A DNA stretch of 64,000 nt, taken from the NCBI GenBank assembly GCA_963700255.1, contig CAVOWW010000021.1, positions 108,844 to 172,843 of the forward strand. Reading direction: 5' to 3'. The notes beneath the pieces are model-generated. The model ran no database searches, was not told the DNA's origin, and saw nothing but the letters and a program-made list of their open reading frames with translations. The stretch is from UBA10649 sp963700255. Lineage in GTDB: Bacteria; Actinomycetota; Actinomycetes; S36-B12. Positions within the stretch are counted from its first letter, which is position 1; each line of letters begins with the position of its first letter. This document shows, in pieces, positions 1-8,298 of this stretch. The translations under genes and the position numbers were made by a program.

Positions 1-1
1 G

Positions 2-243
2 GCCCCGGCTGTGCGCCCCGCGCCCGCCGTGGGCACCCAGCCGCAGGCGAAGGAGGACCTGGCGGTCGTCGTGGACCGTGCGGTGCCCGTGGCCGACGTC
101 CAGGCGGCTCTGGTGGCGGGCGCGGGCGACCTGCTCGAGTCGGTGCGGCTGTTCGACGTGTACGAGGGCCCGCAGGTGCCGGAGGGCAAGAAGTCACTCG
201 CCTTCGCCCTGCGGTTCCGGGCACCTGACCGCACCCTGGTGCC
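2..243 (+). CDS. pheT: Phenylalanine-tRNA ligase beta subunit, 3' fragment
   Basis: The open frame at the window edge encodes about 80 residues that match the ferredoxin-fold anticodon-binding domain at the end of bacterial PheT. Key pieces are KEDLAVVVDR, LLESVRLFDVYEG and GKKSLAFALRFRAPDRTL. PheT pairs with PheS to charge tRNA-Phe in the cytoplasm, and this terminal domain contacts the tRNA. The gene starts outside the window. After the RAPDRTL motif the expected terminal helix (residues like AREAALAAAA) continues in another frame from about base 244, so there is an indel near 240. The position directly before argC is the usual actinobacterial order. Confidence 0.88.
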
Positions 244-549
244 GCCGAGACCGCGGGTGCACGCGAGGCAGCCCTCGCCGCCGCGGCCGGCGGTGCGGGG
301 CGATCCTGCGCTGCGCCGACCGGGCGGTGGACGCTGCCCGGCGCCGACCGTGTCCGCGTGCCGACGCTCCGCCGTGCCCGGCCGTGGCTGGCGCGCGTGC
401 TCGCCGGGCCGATGACGCGGGTCCGGCAGAGCCCTTCGTCCCGAGCTGGTCCCGCTGCAGTACTTCGACGGGTTCGAGCCGCGACCGCTGCACCGGCGGA
501 TCTCCAGGTCGTCGAGGAGCCGGACTTCCTCTCCTTCCCGGAGCGGTGA
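244..549 (+). other. Frame-disrupted pheT tail and unassigned sequence
   Basis: From 244 a helix typical of the PheT C-terminus (AETAGAREAALAAAA) can be read in a frame different from the upstream fragment. No expected stop follows it. The frame stays open to a TGA at 547-549, giving an Arg/Ala/Pro-rich peptide that ends in VVEEPDFLSFPER. I recognise no family in the part after about 300. Either the pheT stop has been lost to further indels or a short unknown gene lies here. No promoter or clear ribosome site is visible before 550. Confidence 0.4.
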
Positions 550-565
550 CACCTACGACGACCAT

Positions 566-585
566 GTATACGAATATGCGTATAC
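566..585. promoter_or_regulatory. ARG box (ArgR operator) overlapping the argC promoter
   Basis: The 20 bases GTATACGAATATGCGTATAC form a near-perfect palindrome with only one mismatched pair, and are strikingly AT-rich in a roughly 70% GC context. The site sits 8 bases before the argC start and has the size and symmetry of known ArgR operators. The same operon encodes ArgR, so arginine-dependent repression is the likely role. Being an ARG box is inferred from symmetry and context. Confidence 0.8.
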
Positions 586-586
586 T
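581..586 (+). promoter_or_regulatory. Putative -10 element of a leaderless argC transcript
   Basis: TATACT lies inside the right half of the ARG palindrome and ends 6 bases before the argC ATG at 593. With usual -10 to start-site spacing, transcription would begin at or next to the A of the ATG, so the mRNA would have no leader. There is no purine-rich ribosome site before the ATG, which agrees. No clear -35 is seen. A bound repressor would cover the -10. Confidence 0.55.
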
Positions 587-592
587 CCGTCC

Positions 593-1621
593 ATGATCAG
601 GGCATCGGTCGCCGGCGCATCCGGCTACGCGGGTGGGGAGCTGCTGCGGCTGATCGCGGCGCACCCCGACATCGAGCTGGCGGCACTGGCCGCCGGCGGC
701 CGCGCGGGCGAGCAGCTGGCCGCCGTCCACCCGAACCTCGCCGGCCTGGGGGAGCGGATGCTCGTCGAGACGGACCCGGCCACGCTGGCCGACGCCGACG
801 TCGTGTTCCTCGCGCTGCCGCACGGGGAGTCCGCGGCCATCGTGGCCGAGCTGCCCGCCGGCCTCCCAGTCGTCGACCTCGGTGCGGACTTCCGCCTCCG
901 GGATGCCAGCGCATGGGGCCGCTACTACGGGGGGTCGCACGCGGGGGCCTGGACCTACGGGATGCCCGAGCTGCCGGGGCAGCGTGACGCCATCCGCGCG
1001 TCCCGTCGGGTCGCGAATCCCGGCTGCTACGCGACCGCCGTCGCACTGGCCCTTGCGCCCGTGCTCGCCGCCGGCCTCGCCGAGGCTCGCGACGTCGTCG
1101 TGGTCGCGGCGTCGGGCACGTCGGGTGCCGGCCGGAAGGCGTCGGACGCGCTCCTGGCCTCCCAGGTGATGGGCTCGATGTCGGCCTACAAGGTCGGCGG
1201 CGTGCATCAGCACACGCCGGAGATGGAGCAGTCCCTCGGCGACGTGGCCGGTCAGCGGGTGACGCTGTCCTTCACGCCGCTGCTGGCGCCCATGCCCCGC
1301 GGCATCGTGGCCACCTGCACCGCGGCTGCAGCGGAGGGTGCGAGCGAGGCCGAGGTCCGGCAGGCTCTCGTCTCCGCCTACGCCGACGAGCCGTTCGTGC
1401 ACGTGCTTCCTCCGGGCGCCTGGCCGCAGACCAGCTCGGTGGCGGGCAGCAACGCGGTCCACCTGCAGTGCGCGCTCGACGAGCATGCAGGGCGGGTCGT
1501 CGTCGTCAGCGCCATCGACAACCTCGGCAAGGGCGCTGCCGGACAGGCTCTCCAGAACGCCAACCTCATCCTCGGACTCGATGAGCAGTCGGGCCTCAGC
1601 GCGAACGGAGTCGCCCCATGA
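593..1621 (+). CDS. argC: N-acetyl-gamma-glutamyl-phosphate reductase
   Basis: ArgC reduces N-acetylglutamyl-5-phosphate to the semialdehyde with NADPH, the third step of arginine synthesis. The 342-residue protein has normal length. It shows the N-terminal nucleotide-binding start ASGYAGGELLRL and the active-site signature NPGCYAT, with the catalytic cysteine at residue 145. ATG 593 lies directly after the ARG box and has no Shine-Dalgarno sequence, pointing to leaderless translation. Its TGA overlaps the argJ ATG (ATGA), so the two are translationally coupled. It is the first gene of the argCJBDRH operon. Confidence 0.97.
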   Translation: MIRASVAGASGYAGGELLRLIAAHPDIELAALAAGGRAGEQLAAVHPNLAGLGERMLVETDPATLADADVVFLALPHGESAAIVAELPAGLPVVDLGADFRLRDASAWGRYYGGSHAGAWTYGMPELPGQRDAIRASRRVANPGCYATAVALALAPVLAAGLAEARDVVVVAASGTSGAGRKASDALLASQVMGSMSAYKVGGVHQHTPEMEQSLGDVAGQRVTLSFTPLLAPMPRGIVATCTAAAAEGASEAEVRQALVSAYADEPFVHVLPPGAWPQTSSVAGSNAVHLQCALDEHAGRVVVVSAIDNLGKGAAGQALQNANLILGLDEQSGLSANGVAP

Positions 1622-2784
1622 CCGTCACCAGCCCCCGCGGCTTCCGGGCGGCGGGCGTCACTGCCGGCATCAAGGCATCAGGCCGGCCCGACGTGGCGCT
1701 CGTCGTCAACGACGGACCCCTCGACGTGGCTGCGGCGGTGTTCACCGGCAACCGGTTCAAGGCCGCCCCGGTGCTGTGGTCCCAGCAGGCGGTGGCCGAC
1801 GGTCGCCTGCGCGCTGTCGTGCTCAACTCCGGTGGTGCGAACGCCTGCACCGGCCCTGACGGCTTCGCCGACACCCACCGCACCGCGGAACACGTGGCTC
1901 AGGTGCTCACCGGCGCCGGCAGCGAGACGGGACCGGGCGACGTGGGCGTGTGCTCGACGGGGCTCATCGGCGAGCGACTGCCGATGGCGCTGCTCCTCTC
2001 GGGTGTCGACGCTGCCGCCGCGGCGCTGTCCGCGGACGGTGGTCCCGAGGCGGCCGTCGCCATCATGACCACGGACACCGTGCCGAAGACCGCCAGCATC
2101 AGCGTCGACGGGTTCACCGTCGGCGGCATCGCCAAGGGCGCGGGGATGCTCGCCCCCGCCCTGGCCACGATGCTGGTCGTCGTCACGACCGATGCCGTGA
2201 TGACGGCGGAGCAGGCTGACGATGCCCTGCGGCTCGCGACGGGCCTGACCTTCGACCGCATCGACTCGGATGGCTGCATGAGCACCAACGACACAGTGCT
2301 CCTCCTGGCGAGCGGGGCATCCGGGGTCACACCGCCTCCGAACGTGCTCGCGGAAGCCGTCACTGCGGTGTGCGCCGACCTGGCCCGGCAGCTCATCGCT
2401 GATGCCGAGGGCGCATCGAAGGACATCGAGATCGTCGTCGAGGGAGCCGGGAGCACCGCCGACGCGCTGGAGGTCGGCCGTGCGGTGTCGCGCAGCAACC
2501 TGCTGAAGTGCGCCATCCACGGCGAGGACCCGAACTGGGGGCGGGTGCTCTCGGCGATCGGCACGACGGCCGCCACCTTCGAGGCGGATGCCGTCGACGT
2601 GGCCATCAACGGCGTGTGGGTCTGTCGCGGGGGTGGGATCGGCGAGTCCCGCGACCTCGTGGACATGTCCGGGCGCGAGGTGCGCATCTCGGTCGCGCTG
2701 AACGCCGGCGCGGCGTCCGCGACCATCTGGACCAACGACCTGACGGCCGAGTACGTCCACGAGAACTCCGCCTACGCGACCTGA
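1618..2784 (+). CDS. argJ: Bifunctional glutamate N-acetyltransferase / ornithine acetyltransferase
   Basis: ArgJ moves the acetyl group from N-acetylornithine back to glutamate and, in bifunctional forms, also makes N-acetylglutamate from acetyl-CoA. The 388-residue protein has the usual length. The signature KGAGMLAPALATML begins at K173, and self-cleavage is expected between A183 and T184, where the threonine becomes the nucleophile. The C-terminal Asn-rich loop (EDPNWGR) is present. It overlaps argC by four bases and is followed 10 bases later by argB. Whether the first acetylation step is also done here cannot be told from the sequence. Confidence 0.97.
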   Translation: MTVTSPRGFRAAGVTAGIKASGRPDVALVVNDGPLDVAAAVFTGNRFKAAPVLWSQQAVADGRLRAVVLNSGGANACTGPDGFADTHRTAEHVAQVLTGAGSETGPGDVGVCSTGLIGERLPMALLLSGVDAAAAALSADGGPEAAVAIMTTDTVPKTASISVDGFTVGGIAKGAGMLAPALATMLVVVTTDAVMTAEQADDALRLATGLTFDRIDSDGCMSTNDTVLLLASGASGVTPPPNVLAEAVTAVCADLARQLIADAEGASKDIEIVVEGAGSTADALEVGRAVSRSNLLKCAIHGEDPNWGRVLSAIGTTAATFEADAVDVAINGVWVCRGGGIGESRDLVDMSGREVRISVALNAGAASATIWTNDLTAEYVHENSAYAT

Positions 2785-2794
2785 GGATGACGAC

Positions 2795-3685
2795 ATGACC
2801 GACCTGACGAACGCCTCCGCCAAGGCGGCGGTCCTCGCGGAGGCGCTGCCGTGGCTGGAGCGGCTCCACGACACGACCGTCGTGGTCAAGTACGGCGGCA
2901 ACGCCATGACCGACGACGCCCTCAAGGCGAGCTTCGCCGAGGACATCGTGTTCCTGCGGCTCGCCGGCCTCCGCCCGGTGGTCGTGCATGGCGGCGGTCC
3001 CCAGATCAGCGCGATGCTCGGCCGGCTGGGAGTGGACTCCGAGTTCAAGGGCGGGCTGCGCGTGACGACGCCAGAGGTCATGGACATCGTGGGGATGGTC
3101 CTCGTCGGCCAGGTCCAGCGAGAGCTGGTCGGCCTGATCAACGAGCACGGACCGTACGCCGTCGGGATGTCGGGCGAGGACGCGCACCTGTTCACCGCGG
3201 AGCGGCGTGACGCGATGGTCGCTGGCGAGCCCGTGGACATCGGCCAGGTGGGCGACGTCGTCGACGTCCGTCCGGACTTCGTCACGCGGCTGCTCGACGA
3301 TGGGCTGATCCCGGTGGTGTCCACGGTGGCTCGGGATGGCGAGGGCGTGTCGTACAACGTCAACGCCGACACGGCGGCGGCCGCATTGGCGATCGCGCTG
3401 GGGGCCGAGAAGCTCGTCGTGCTGACGGATGTCGAGGGCCTCTATGCCGACTGGCCCAACCTCGACTCCATCATCCGGACCATCGGTGCCGAGCGGCTGC
3501 GCGACCTGCTCCCGACCCTCGAGAGCGGGATGGTGCCCAAGATGGAGGCCTGCCTGCGTGCGGTCGACGGGGGAGTGCCGCGCGCCCATGTGATCGATGG
3601 CCGGATCCCGCACTGCGTGCTCCTGGAGGTCTTCACGGACTCCGGCGTGGGCACGATGGTGCTGCCCGAGGAGGTCGTGTCGTGA
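2795..3685 (+). CDS. argB: Acetylglutamate kinase
   Basis: ArgB phosphorylates N-acetylglutamate and is normally the arginine-feedback-controlled step. The 296-residue protein has the kinase start VVKYGGNAM, the glycine loop VVHGGGPQI and the late motif YNVNADTAA, in the correct order and spacing. An N-terminal extension of about 25 residues before the core, helical in feedback-inhibited hexameric forms, is present, so arginine sensitivity is likely but inferred. The stop overlaps the GTG of argD. ATG 2795 follows the argJ stop by 10 bases. Confidence 0.97.
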   Translation: MTDLTNASAKAAVLAEALPWLERLHDTTVVVKYGGNAMTDDALKASFAEDIVFLRLAGLRPVVVHGGGPQISAMLGRLGVDSEFKGGLRVTTPEVMDIVGMVLVGQVQRELVGLINEHGPYAVGMSGEDAHLFTAERRDAMVAGEPVDIGQVGDVVDVRPDFVTRLLDDGLIPVVSTVARDGEGVSYNVNADTAAAALAIALGAEKLVVLTDVEGLYADWPNLDSIIRTIGAERLRDLLPTLESGMVPKMEACLRAVDGGVPRAHVIDGRIPHCVLLEVFTDSGVGTMVLPEEVVS

Positions 3686-4869
3686 CCGGATGGCAGGAGC
3701 GGTGGCAGGGCGCGCTCATGGACAACTACGGCACACCGCCCCTGATGCTCGTCCGCGGATGCGGCGCGCGGGTGTGGGACGTCGACGGCACCGAGTACAT
3801 CGACCTCCTGGCCGGCATCGCCGTCAATGCTCTCGGGCACGGCGACGTGCGACTGGTCGATGCGGTGAGCCGGCAGCTGTCGACACTCGGGCACACCAGC
3901 AACCTCGTCGCGACGGAACCGCCCATCGCGCTGGCCGAGCGACTCGTCTCCCTGTTCGGGGACCCTGCCGCCCGCGTCTTCTTCTGCAACTCCGGCGCTG
4001 AGGCCAACGAGGCTGCGTTCAAGCTCGCCCGGCTCACCGGCCGCACGCACATGGTGGTCGCGCAGAGCAGCTTCCACGGCCGGACGATGGGCGCGCTCGC
4101 CCTCACCGCGCAGCCGTCGAAGCAGGACCCGTTCCGCCCGCTGCCCGGCGACGTGACACCCGTTCCCTACGGCGACGTCGAAGCACTGAGCGCCGCGGTC
4201 GGCCCCCACACGGCAGCCATCGTGCTGGAGCCCATCCAGGGCGAGGGCGGCGTCATCGTTCCCCCGGCGGGCTACCTGGCCGCCGCCCGCCGGATCGCGG
4301 ACGACACGGGAGCGCTGCTCGTCCTGGACGAGGTCCAGACCGGCATCGGCCGCACCGGCACCTGGTTCGCCCACCAGCACGAGGGCGTGCGACCCGATGT
4401 CATGACCCTCGCCAAGGGGCTCGGCGGAGGGCTGCCGATCGGCGCGTGCCTGGCTACCGGGCGTGCCGCCGCGCTGTTCGCGCCGGGATCCCACGGGTCG
4501 ACGTTCGGAGGCAACCCGGTCTCGTGCGCTGCGGCCCTCGCCGTCATCGATGCCATCACGGAGGACGGGCTCCTCGATCGCGCCGTCGAGGTGCACGGCC
4601 TGCTCGCCACCGGCCTCGTCGAGCGGTCGCACGGAGTCGTCACCCATGTGCGTGGCCGAGGCCTCCTCATCGCGGCGGCCGTTGCCGGGCCGCCAGCCGC
4701 GGACGTGGAGCGGGCGGCCCGCGCTCGGGGCCTGATCGTCAACGCAGTCTCGCCGGACGCGATCCGGCTCGCGCCGCCCCTCACCATCGCGGACGAGGAC
4801 GTCGCCGACGCGCTGGACCGGTGGGACGCCGCCTGCGCGACCGTCGCCATGGCGATGACATCCCCGTGA
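3682..4869 (+). CDS. argD: Acetylornithine aminotransferase
   Basis: This PLP enzyme converts N-acetylglutamate semialdehyde to N-acetylornithine using glutamate. The 395 residues show the class III aminotransferase pattern: the SGAEANEAAFKLAR motif, DEVQTGIGRTG, and the PLP lysine K245 in TLAKGLGGGLP. The GTG start overlaps the argB stop (GTGA), and the stop overlaps the GTG start of argR. In most actinobacteria argF follows here. In this window argR follows directly, so ornithine carbamoyltransferase must be encoded elsewhere or be missing. Confidence 0.96.
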   Translation: MTGWQERWQGALMDNYGTPPLMLVRGCGARVWDVDGTEYIDLLAGIAVNALGHGDVRLVDAVSRQLSTLGHTSNLVATEPPIALAERLVSLFGDPAARVFFCNSGAEANEAAFKLARLTGRTHMVVAQSSFHGRTMGALALTAQPSKQDPFRPLPGDVTPVPYGDVEALSAAVGPHTAAIVLEPIQGEGGVIVPPAGYLAAARRIADDTGALLVLDEVQTGIGRTGTWFAHQHEGVRPDVMTLAKGLGGGLPIGACLATGRAAALFAPGSHGSTFGGNPVSCAAALAVIDAITEDGLLDRAVEVHGLLATGLVERSHGVVTHVRGRGLLIAAAVAGPPAADVERAARARGLIVNAVSPDAIRLAPPLTIADEDVADALDRWDAACATVAMAMTSP

Positions 4870-5378
4870 CGTCGTCGGGCGGGTCCCCGCGCACCGCGAC
4901 GGCACGGCGGGCCCGGATAGCCGCGCTGGTCAGCGCGCACGCCGTCGGGTCGCAGGAGGAGCTCGGGCAGCTGCTGGCGGAGGAGGGGATCCACGTCACG
5001 CAGGCGACGCTGTCGCGCGACCTCGTCGCCATCGGCGCCTCGAAGGCGATCGATGACGACGGCCACCTGCACTACTCCCTCGCCGAGGGCGCGGCCACCG
5101 ACACCACGATCCCCGTCGCCGGCACCGACGCGACCCTGGCTCGAGTAGCCAACGAGCTTCTCGTCCGCGCCGAGGCGGCCGGGACCATCGCCGTGCTCCA
5201 CACGCCACCGGGTGCCGCCCAGTTCTTCGCGGGCCATCTCGACCGCAGCATGGCCTTCGACACCGTGGGCACCGTCGCCGGCGACGACACCGTGATCATC
5301 GTCATGCGCACGCCCGAGGAGGCGATCGAGCTGTGCAATACCCTGCTGCGGATGGCGGACCAGAGGAGAACCCCGTGA
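4866..5378 (+). CDS. argR: Arginine repressor ArgR
   Basis: This 170-residue protein has an N-terminal winged helix with the recognition-helix signature VTQATLSRDL, and a C-terminal oligomerisation/arginine-binding domain with GTIAVLHTPPGAAQ and GTVAGDDTVIIV. It represses arginine genes when arginine is bound, and its likely target is the palindrome at 566-585 in front of argC, so the operon would be autoregulated. GTG 4866 overlaps the argD stop. The frame is open further upstream inside argD, but 4866 gives the family's normal length. The stop overlaps the argH start. Confidence 0.95.
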   Translation: MTSSGGSPRTATARRARIAALVSAHAVGSQEELGQLLAEEGIHVTQATLSRDLVAIGASKAIDDDGHLHYSLAEGAATDTTIPVAGTDATLARVANELLVRAEAAGTIAVLHTPPGAAQFFAGHLDRSMAFDTVGTVAGDDTVIIVMRTPEEAIELCNTLLRMADQRRTP

Positions 5379-6817
5379 CACAGCCCGAGCCGCCCTCTGG
5401 GCCCGCTCCAGACGTCGCTGCGCCGACTCGTCTGTGGGGCGGCCGATTCGCCGAGGGTCCCTCGGACGCCATGGCTGCACTCAGCCTCTCCACGCACTTC
5501 GACTGGCGGCTGGCCCCGTACGACGTGCAGCAGACCCGCGCGCACGCGAGGGTGCTGCACCGGGCCGGCCTGCTGGCGGATGCCGAGCTCATGGCGGTGA
5601 CGACCGCCCTGGACGAGCTCGCCGCGGAGATCGCCGCTGGCACCTTCGCGCCGGTCCCGGCAGACGAGGACGTCCACACCGCGGTCGAGCGCGGCCTGAT
5701 CGAGCGCCTCGGCGACCTCGGCGGCAAGCTGCGCGCAGGGCGGAGCCGCAACGACCAGGTCTCCACGGACTTCCGGATGTACCTGCGCGATCACGTCAGG
5801 CGGATCGTCGCAGCGGTGACGGACCTGCAGGAGGCGCTCCTCGCCCAGGCCGAGGCGCACGTCGACACCTACTCACCGGGGTTCACGCATCTGCAGCACG
5901 CGCAGCCGGTGTCCTTCGGGCACGAGCTCGCCAAGCACGTGCACGCCCTCGGACGCGACGTCGAACGGCTCGCGGACTGGGACCGTCGGGCCGCCCGCTC
6001 GCCCCTGGGTGCGGGGGCGCTCGCAGGGTCGAGTCTGGGACTCGATCCGCAGGCGGTAGCCCTCGACCTCGGCTTCGAGGAGGCCCTCGGCAACTCGATC
6101 GACGCCACGAGCGACCGCGACTGGGTGGCGGAGTTCCTCTTCGCCGCCGCGATGATCGGCGTGCACCTCTCGCGGATGGGCGAGGAGGTCATCCTGATGT
6201 CCTCCCGTGAGTTCGGGTGGGCCCGCCTCGACGACGCGTGGTCGACAGGATCGTCGATCATGCCGCAGAAGAAGAATCCGGACGTGGCCGAGCTGGCGCG
6301 CGGCAAGTCCGGACGGCTCATCGGGAACCTCACGGGACTGCTCGCCACGCTGAAGGGCCTGCCCTTCGGCTACAACCGCGACCTGCAGGAGGACAAGGAG
6401 CCGGTGTTCGACACCGTCGAGCAGCTGCTGCTCGTGCTGCCGGCCATGACCGGGATGATCGCGACCCTGCGCTTCGACACCGCTCGGATGGCCGCGTCCG
6501 CGCCCGAGGGTTTCGCGCTGGCGACCGACATCGCCGAGTGGCTGGTGCGCAACGGAGTGCCCTTCCGCGAGGCCCATGAGATCGCCGGCGCGAGCGTGCG
6601 GGTGGCCGAGGATCGCGGCATCGAGCTCTGGGACCTCACGGATGACGACCTGGCCGCCCTGTCGTCGCACCTGTCGCCGGACGTTCGCGAGGTGCTGACC
6701 GTTCGCGGCTCACTGGACTCGCGGTCCGCCTTCGGCGGCACTGCGCCGGTCAGGGTCGCCGAGCAGCTCGCCGCGCTGCGCGGCCAGGTCGAGTCCCAGC
6801 GACGGACGTGGTCGTAG
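5375..6817 (+). CDS. argH: Argininosuccinate lyase
   Basis: ArgH splits argininosuccinate into arginine and fumarate, the last step of the pathway. The 480-residue protein carries the fumarase/lyase superfamily signature GSSIMPQKKNPD at about residues 292-303, the N-terminal LWGGRF motif, and SRNDQV. I chose GTG 5375 rather than the upstream ATG 5333 because it forms the operon's typical GTGA overlap with the argR stop and lies near the LWGGRF motif. argG, which makes the substrate, is absent from the cluster, unlike the common argCJBDFRGH order. Confidence 0.96.
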   Translation: MTQPEPPSGPAPDVAAPTRLWGGRFAEGPSDAMAALSLSTHFDWRLAPYDVQQTRAHARVLHRAGLLADAELMAVTTALDELAAEIAAGTFAPVPADEDVHTAVERGLIERLGDLGGKLRAGRSRNDQVSTDFRMYLRDHVRRIVAAVTDLQEALLAQAEAHVDTYSPGFTHLQHAQPVSFGHELAKHVHALGRDVERLADWDRRAARSPLGAGALAGSSLGLDPQAVALDLGFEEALGNSIDATSDRDWVAEFLFAAAMIGVHLSRMGEEVILMSSREFGWARLDDAWSTGSSIMPQKKNPDVAELARGKSGRLIGNLTGLLATLKGLPFGYNRDLQEDKEPVFDTVEQLLLVLPAMTGMIATLRFDTARMAASAPEGFALATDIAEWLVRNGVPFREAHEIAGASVRVAEDRGIELWDLTDDDLAALSSHLSPDVREVLTVRGSLDSRSAFGGTAPVRVAEQLAALRGQVESQRRTWS

Positions 6818-6833
6818 TCCGGGAGCGCTGCCC

Positions 6834-7202
6834 GTGAGCCGGGCCGGGGTCCTCGTCGCCCGTGCTGCCTTCGTCGGCTTCGTCGTCGTCATCGCCTGGG
6901 CCTCGCTCGTGCGCCCGGAGGAGATCCCCGTGGAGCCGGCGGTGTCGGACAAGGTGATGCACGCCGTCGGATACGCGCTCCTGGGTGCGCTCGCGGTGGC
7001 GAGTGGCCTGCGCTGGCCGGCCGCCGTCGCCCTTGTCGTCGGGATCGGCCTCGTCCTGGAGGTCGCGCAGCGGATGACGGGGTACCGGAGCTTCGAGTGG
7101 GCCGACCTGGCTGCCGATGCCGCAGGTGCGCTGCTCGGGGCCCTGCTCGTGACGGCCGCTGCCCGATGGCTCGCTGGACGGGAGCTCAGGCCGTCTTCGT
7201 GA
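6834..7202 (+). CDS. VanZ-like membrane protein
   Basis: The 122-residue protein starts with GTG 16 bases after argH. It contains about four hydrophobic segments and the VanZ-family pattern: KVMHAVGYALLGAL early, then an LEVAQRMTGYRSFEWADLAADAAGA stretch with the conserved E, R, D and G. Some VanZ proteins lower teicoplanin susceptibility, but most family members have no known function, and none can be assigned here. Its 3' end overlaps the convergent gene on the minus strand by 17 bases. Confidence 0.85.
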   Translation: MSRAGVLVARAAFVGFVVVIAWASLVRPEEIPVEPAVSDKVMHAVGYALLGALAVASGLRWPAAVALVVGIGLVLEVAQRMTGYRSFEWADLAADAAGALLGALLVTAAARWLAGRELRPSS

Positions 7203-7683
7203 GGGTCACGCGGTACGTGTAGACGACGGCCGATCCGAGGGCGCCGACGCGTACGCCGCGCATGAACCCGTGGCCGATGTAGCCCTTCCAGCGGCCGGAC
7301 GTCGAGAACACGTCGAGGTTGGCGGTGAAGTCGGTGCGATCAGCTGCCTTGATGCCGGTGCCTGCCACGCGCATGGAGATGCGACTGCCGTCCGTCCACG
7401 AGACCGTGAGGAAGCCGCCGATCGGGCCTGTGCCGTCGGTGTACTCGACCACGGAGTCACGTCGCACGAGGACCTCCTCGCCCTTGACGAGTGACGCGCC
7501 CTGCAAGGTCGTGGTGCCGTACTGGAGGTCGCCGAACGTGCTGGTGTTGTTCGAGACGTTGGCGAGCTGCGCCTTGAACGTGATCGTCACCCGGGTATCA
7601 GCCGCCTGGGCGGGGGAGATCCCTGCGATGAGGGCCGATCCGAGGAGTGCGGCCAGTGCGAGGCGGACGATCCGGCTGGCCAT
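7186..7683 (-). CDS. Secreted protein of unknown function
   Basis: The 165-residue product begins MASRIVRLALAALLGSALIA and has a clear Sec signal peptide ending near PAQAA, so it is exported. The mature part is rich in beta-strand-forming residues and contains GTGPIGGFLTVSW and SGRWKGYIGHG. This recalls the glycine-bracketed strand pattern of allene-oxide-cyclase/dirigent-type beta-barrels, but the resemblance is weak and is inference only. ATG 7683 is the start because the signal peptide begins there; a longer frame upstream is only antisense to the HNH gene. It converges on the VanZ gene. Confidence 0.75.
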   Translation of the reverse strand: MASRIVRLALAALLGSALIAGISPAQAADTRVTITFKAQLANVSNNTSTFGDLQYGTTTLQGASLVKGEEVLVRRDSVVEYTDGTGPIGGFLTVSWTDGSRISMRVAGTGIKAADRTDFTANLDVFSTSGRWKGYIGHGFMRGVRVGALGSAVVYTYRVTLTKTA

Positions 7684-7755
7684 GACGGCTCCTCTGGCTG
7701 GGCTCGCAGTCGAGCGTAGCCACGGCCGACGGCCGAGGCGCGCTACCGTCGTGCG

Positions 7756-8238
7756 GTGACCTGGGTCCTCATCGCCGCCCTCGCACTGGTGGCCCTCGTG
7801 CTGCTGCTGCGCGAGCCCTTCGGGCGCTGGCGCGTGCGGCGCAGGGACCGGGAGCAGGAGCGCAGGCGCGAGGAGCGTCGCCGCCGTCGCGAGGCCCAGG
7901 CGGAGCGTCGCAGCGAGCGGGCCATGAACCCTGCTCGTGCAGCGGCTCGCTCGGGTCCGCCGCGCTGGCAGCAGGTCGCGGATCGGCAGGGATCGAAGTG
8001 CTGGCTCTGCGGAACGCGCACCTACCCCGACGACAGGCGCCGGACAGGGCCGGGGAGCGAGCAGCTCGGCGCCACCTACCCCACCGTCGACTACGTCCTG
8101 CCGATCGAGCAGGGCGGCACGTACGAGCAGGGCAACGTCCGCCTCGCCCATCGCCACTGTCGCGACGTGCGACGGGCCAACACGAGCCGGACCTCATTCG
8201 GCTCCCCGCGCCGGACCTTTCCCCCCAGTCCCAGCTGA
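7756..8238 (+). CDS. Membrane-anchored HNH endonuclease-like protein
   Basis: The 160-residue protein has one N-terminal transmembrane helix (residues 3-19, WVLIAALALVALVLLL), then about 35 mostly charged residues rich in R and E that are likely helical, then an HNH-type domain. The domain shows CWLCG, the VDYVLPIEQGG segment where the HNH motif normally lies, and NVRLAHRHC, giving a four-cysteine/histidine zinc site. The canonical first His is replaced (DYVLP rather than DHxxP), so nuclease activity is uncertain. It starts at GTG 7756 and runs divergently from the secreted-protein gene. Confidence 0.75.
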   Translation: MTWVLIAALALVALVLLLREPFGRWRVRRRDREQERRREERRRRREAQAERRSERAMNPARAAARSGPPRWQQVADRQGSKCWLCGTRTYPDDRRRTGPGSEQLGATYPTVDYVLPIEQGGTYEQGNVRLAHRHCRDVRRANTSRTSFGSPRRTFPPSPS

Positions 8239-8298
8239 CGCCGACCGCAGGCGCCGCGAACGACCGCCGCGGGGCGTCCCCTTGGGTACCGTGTCGCC

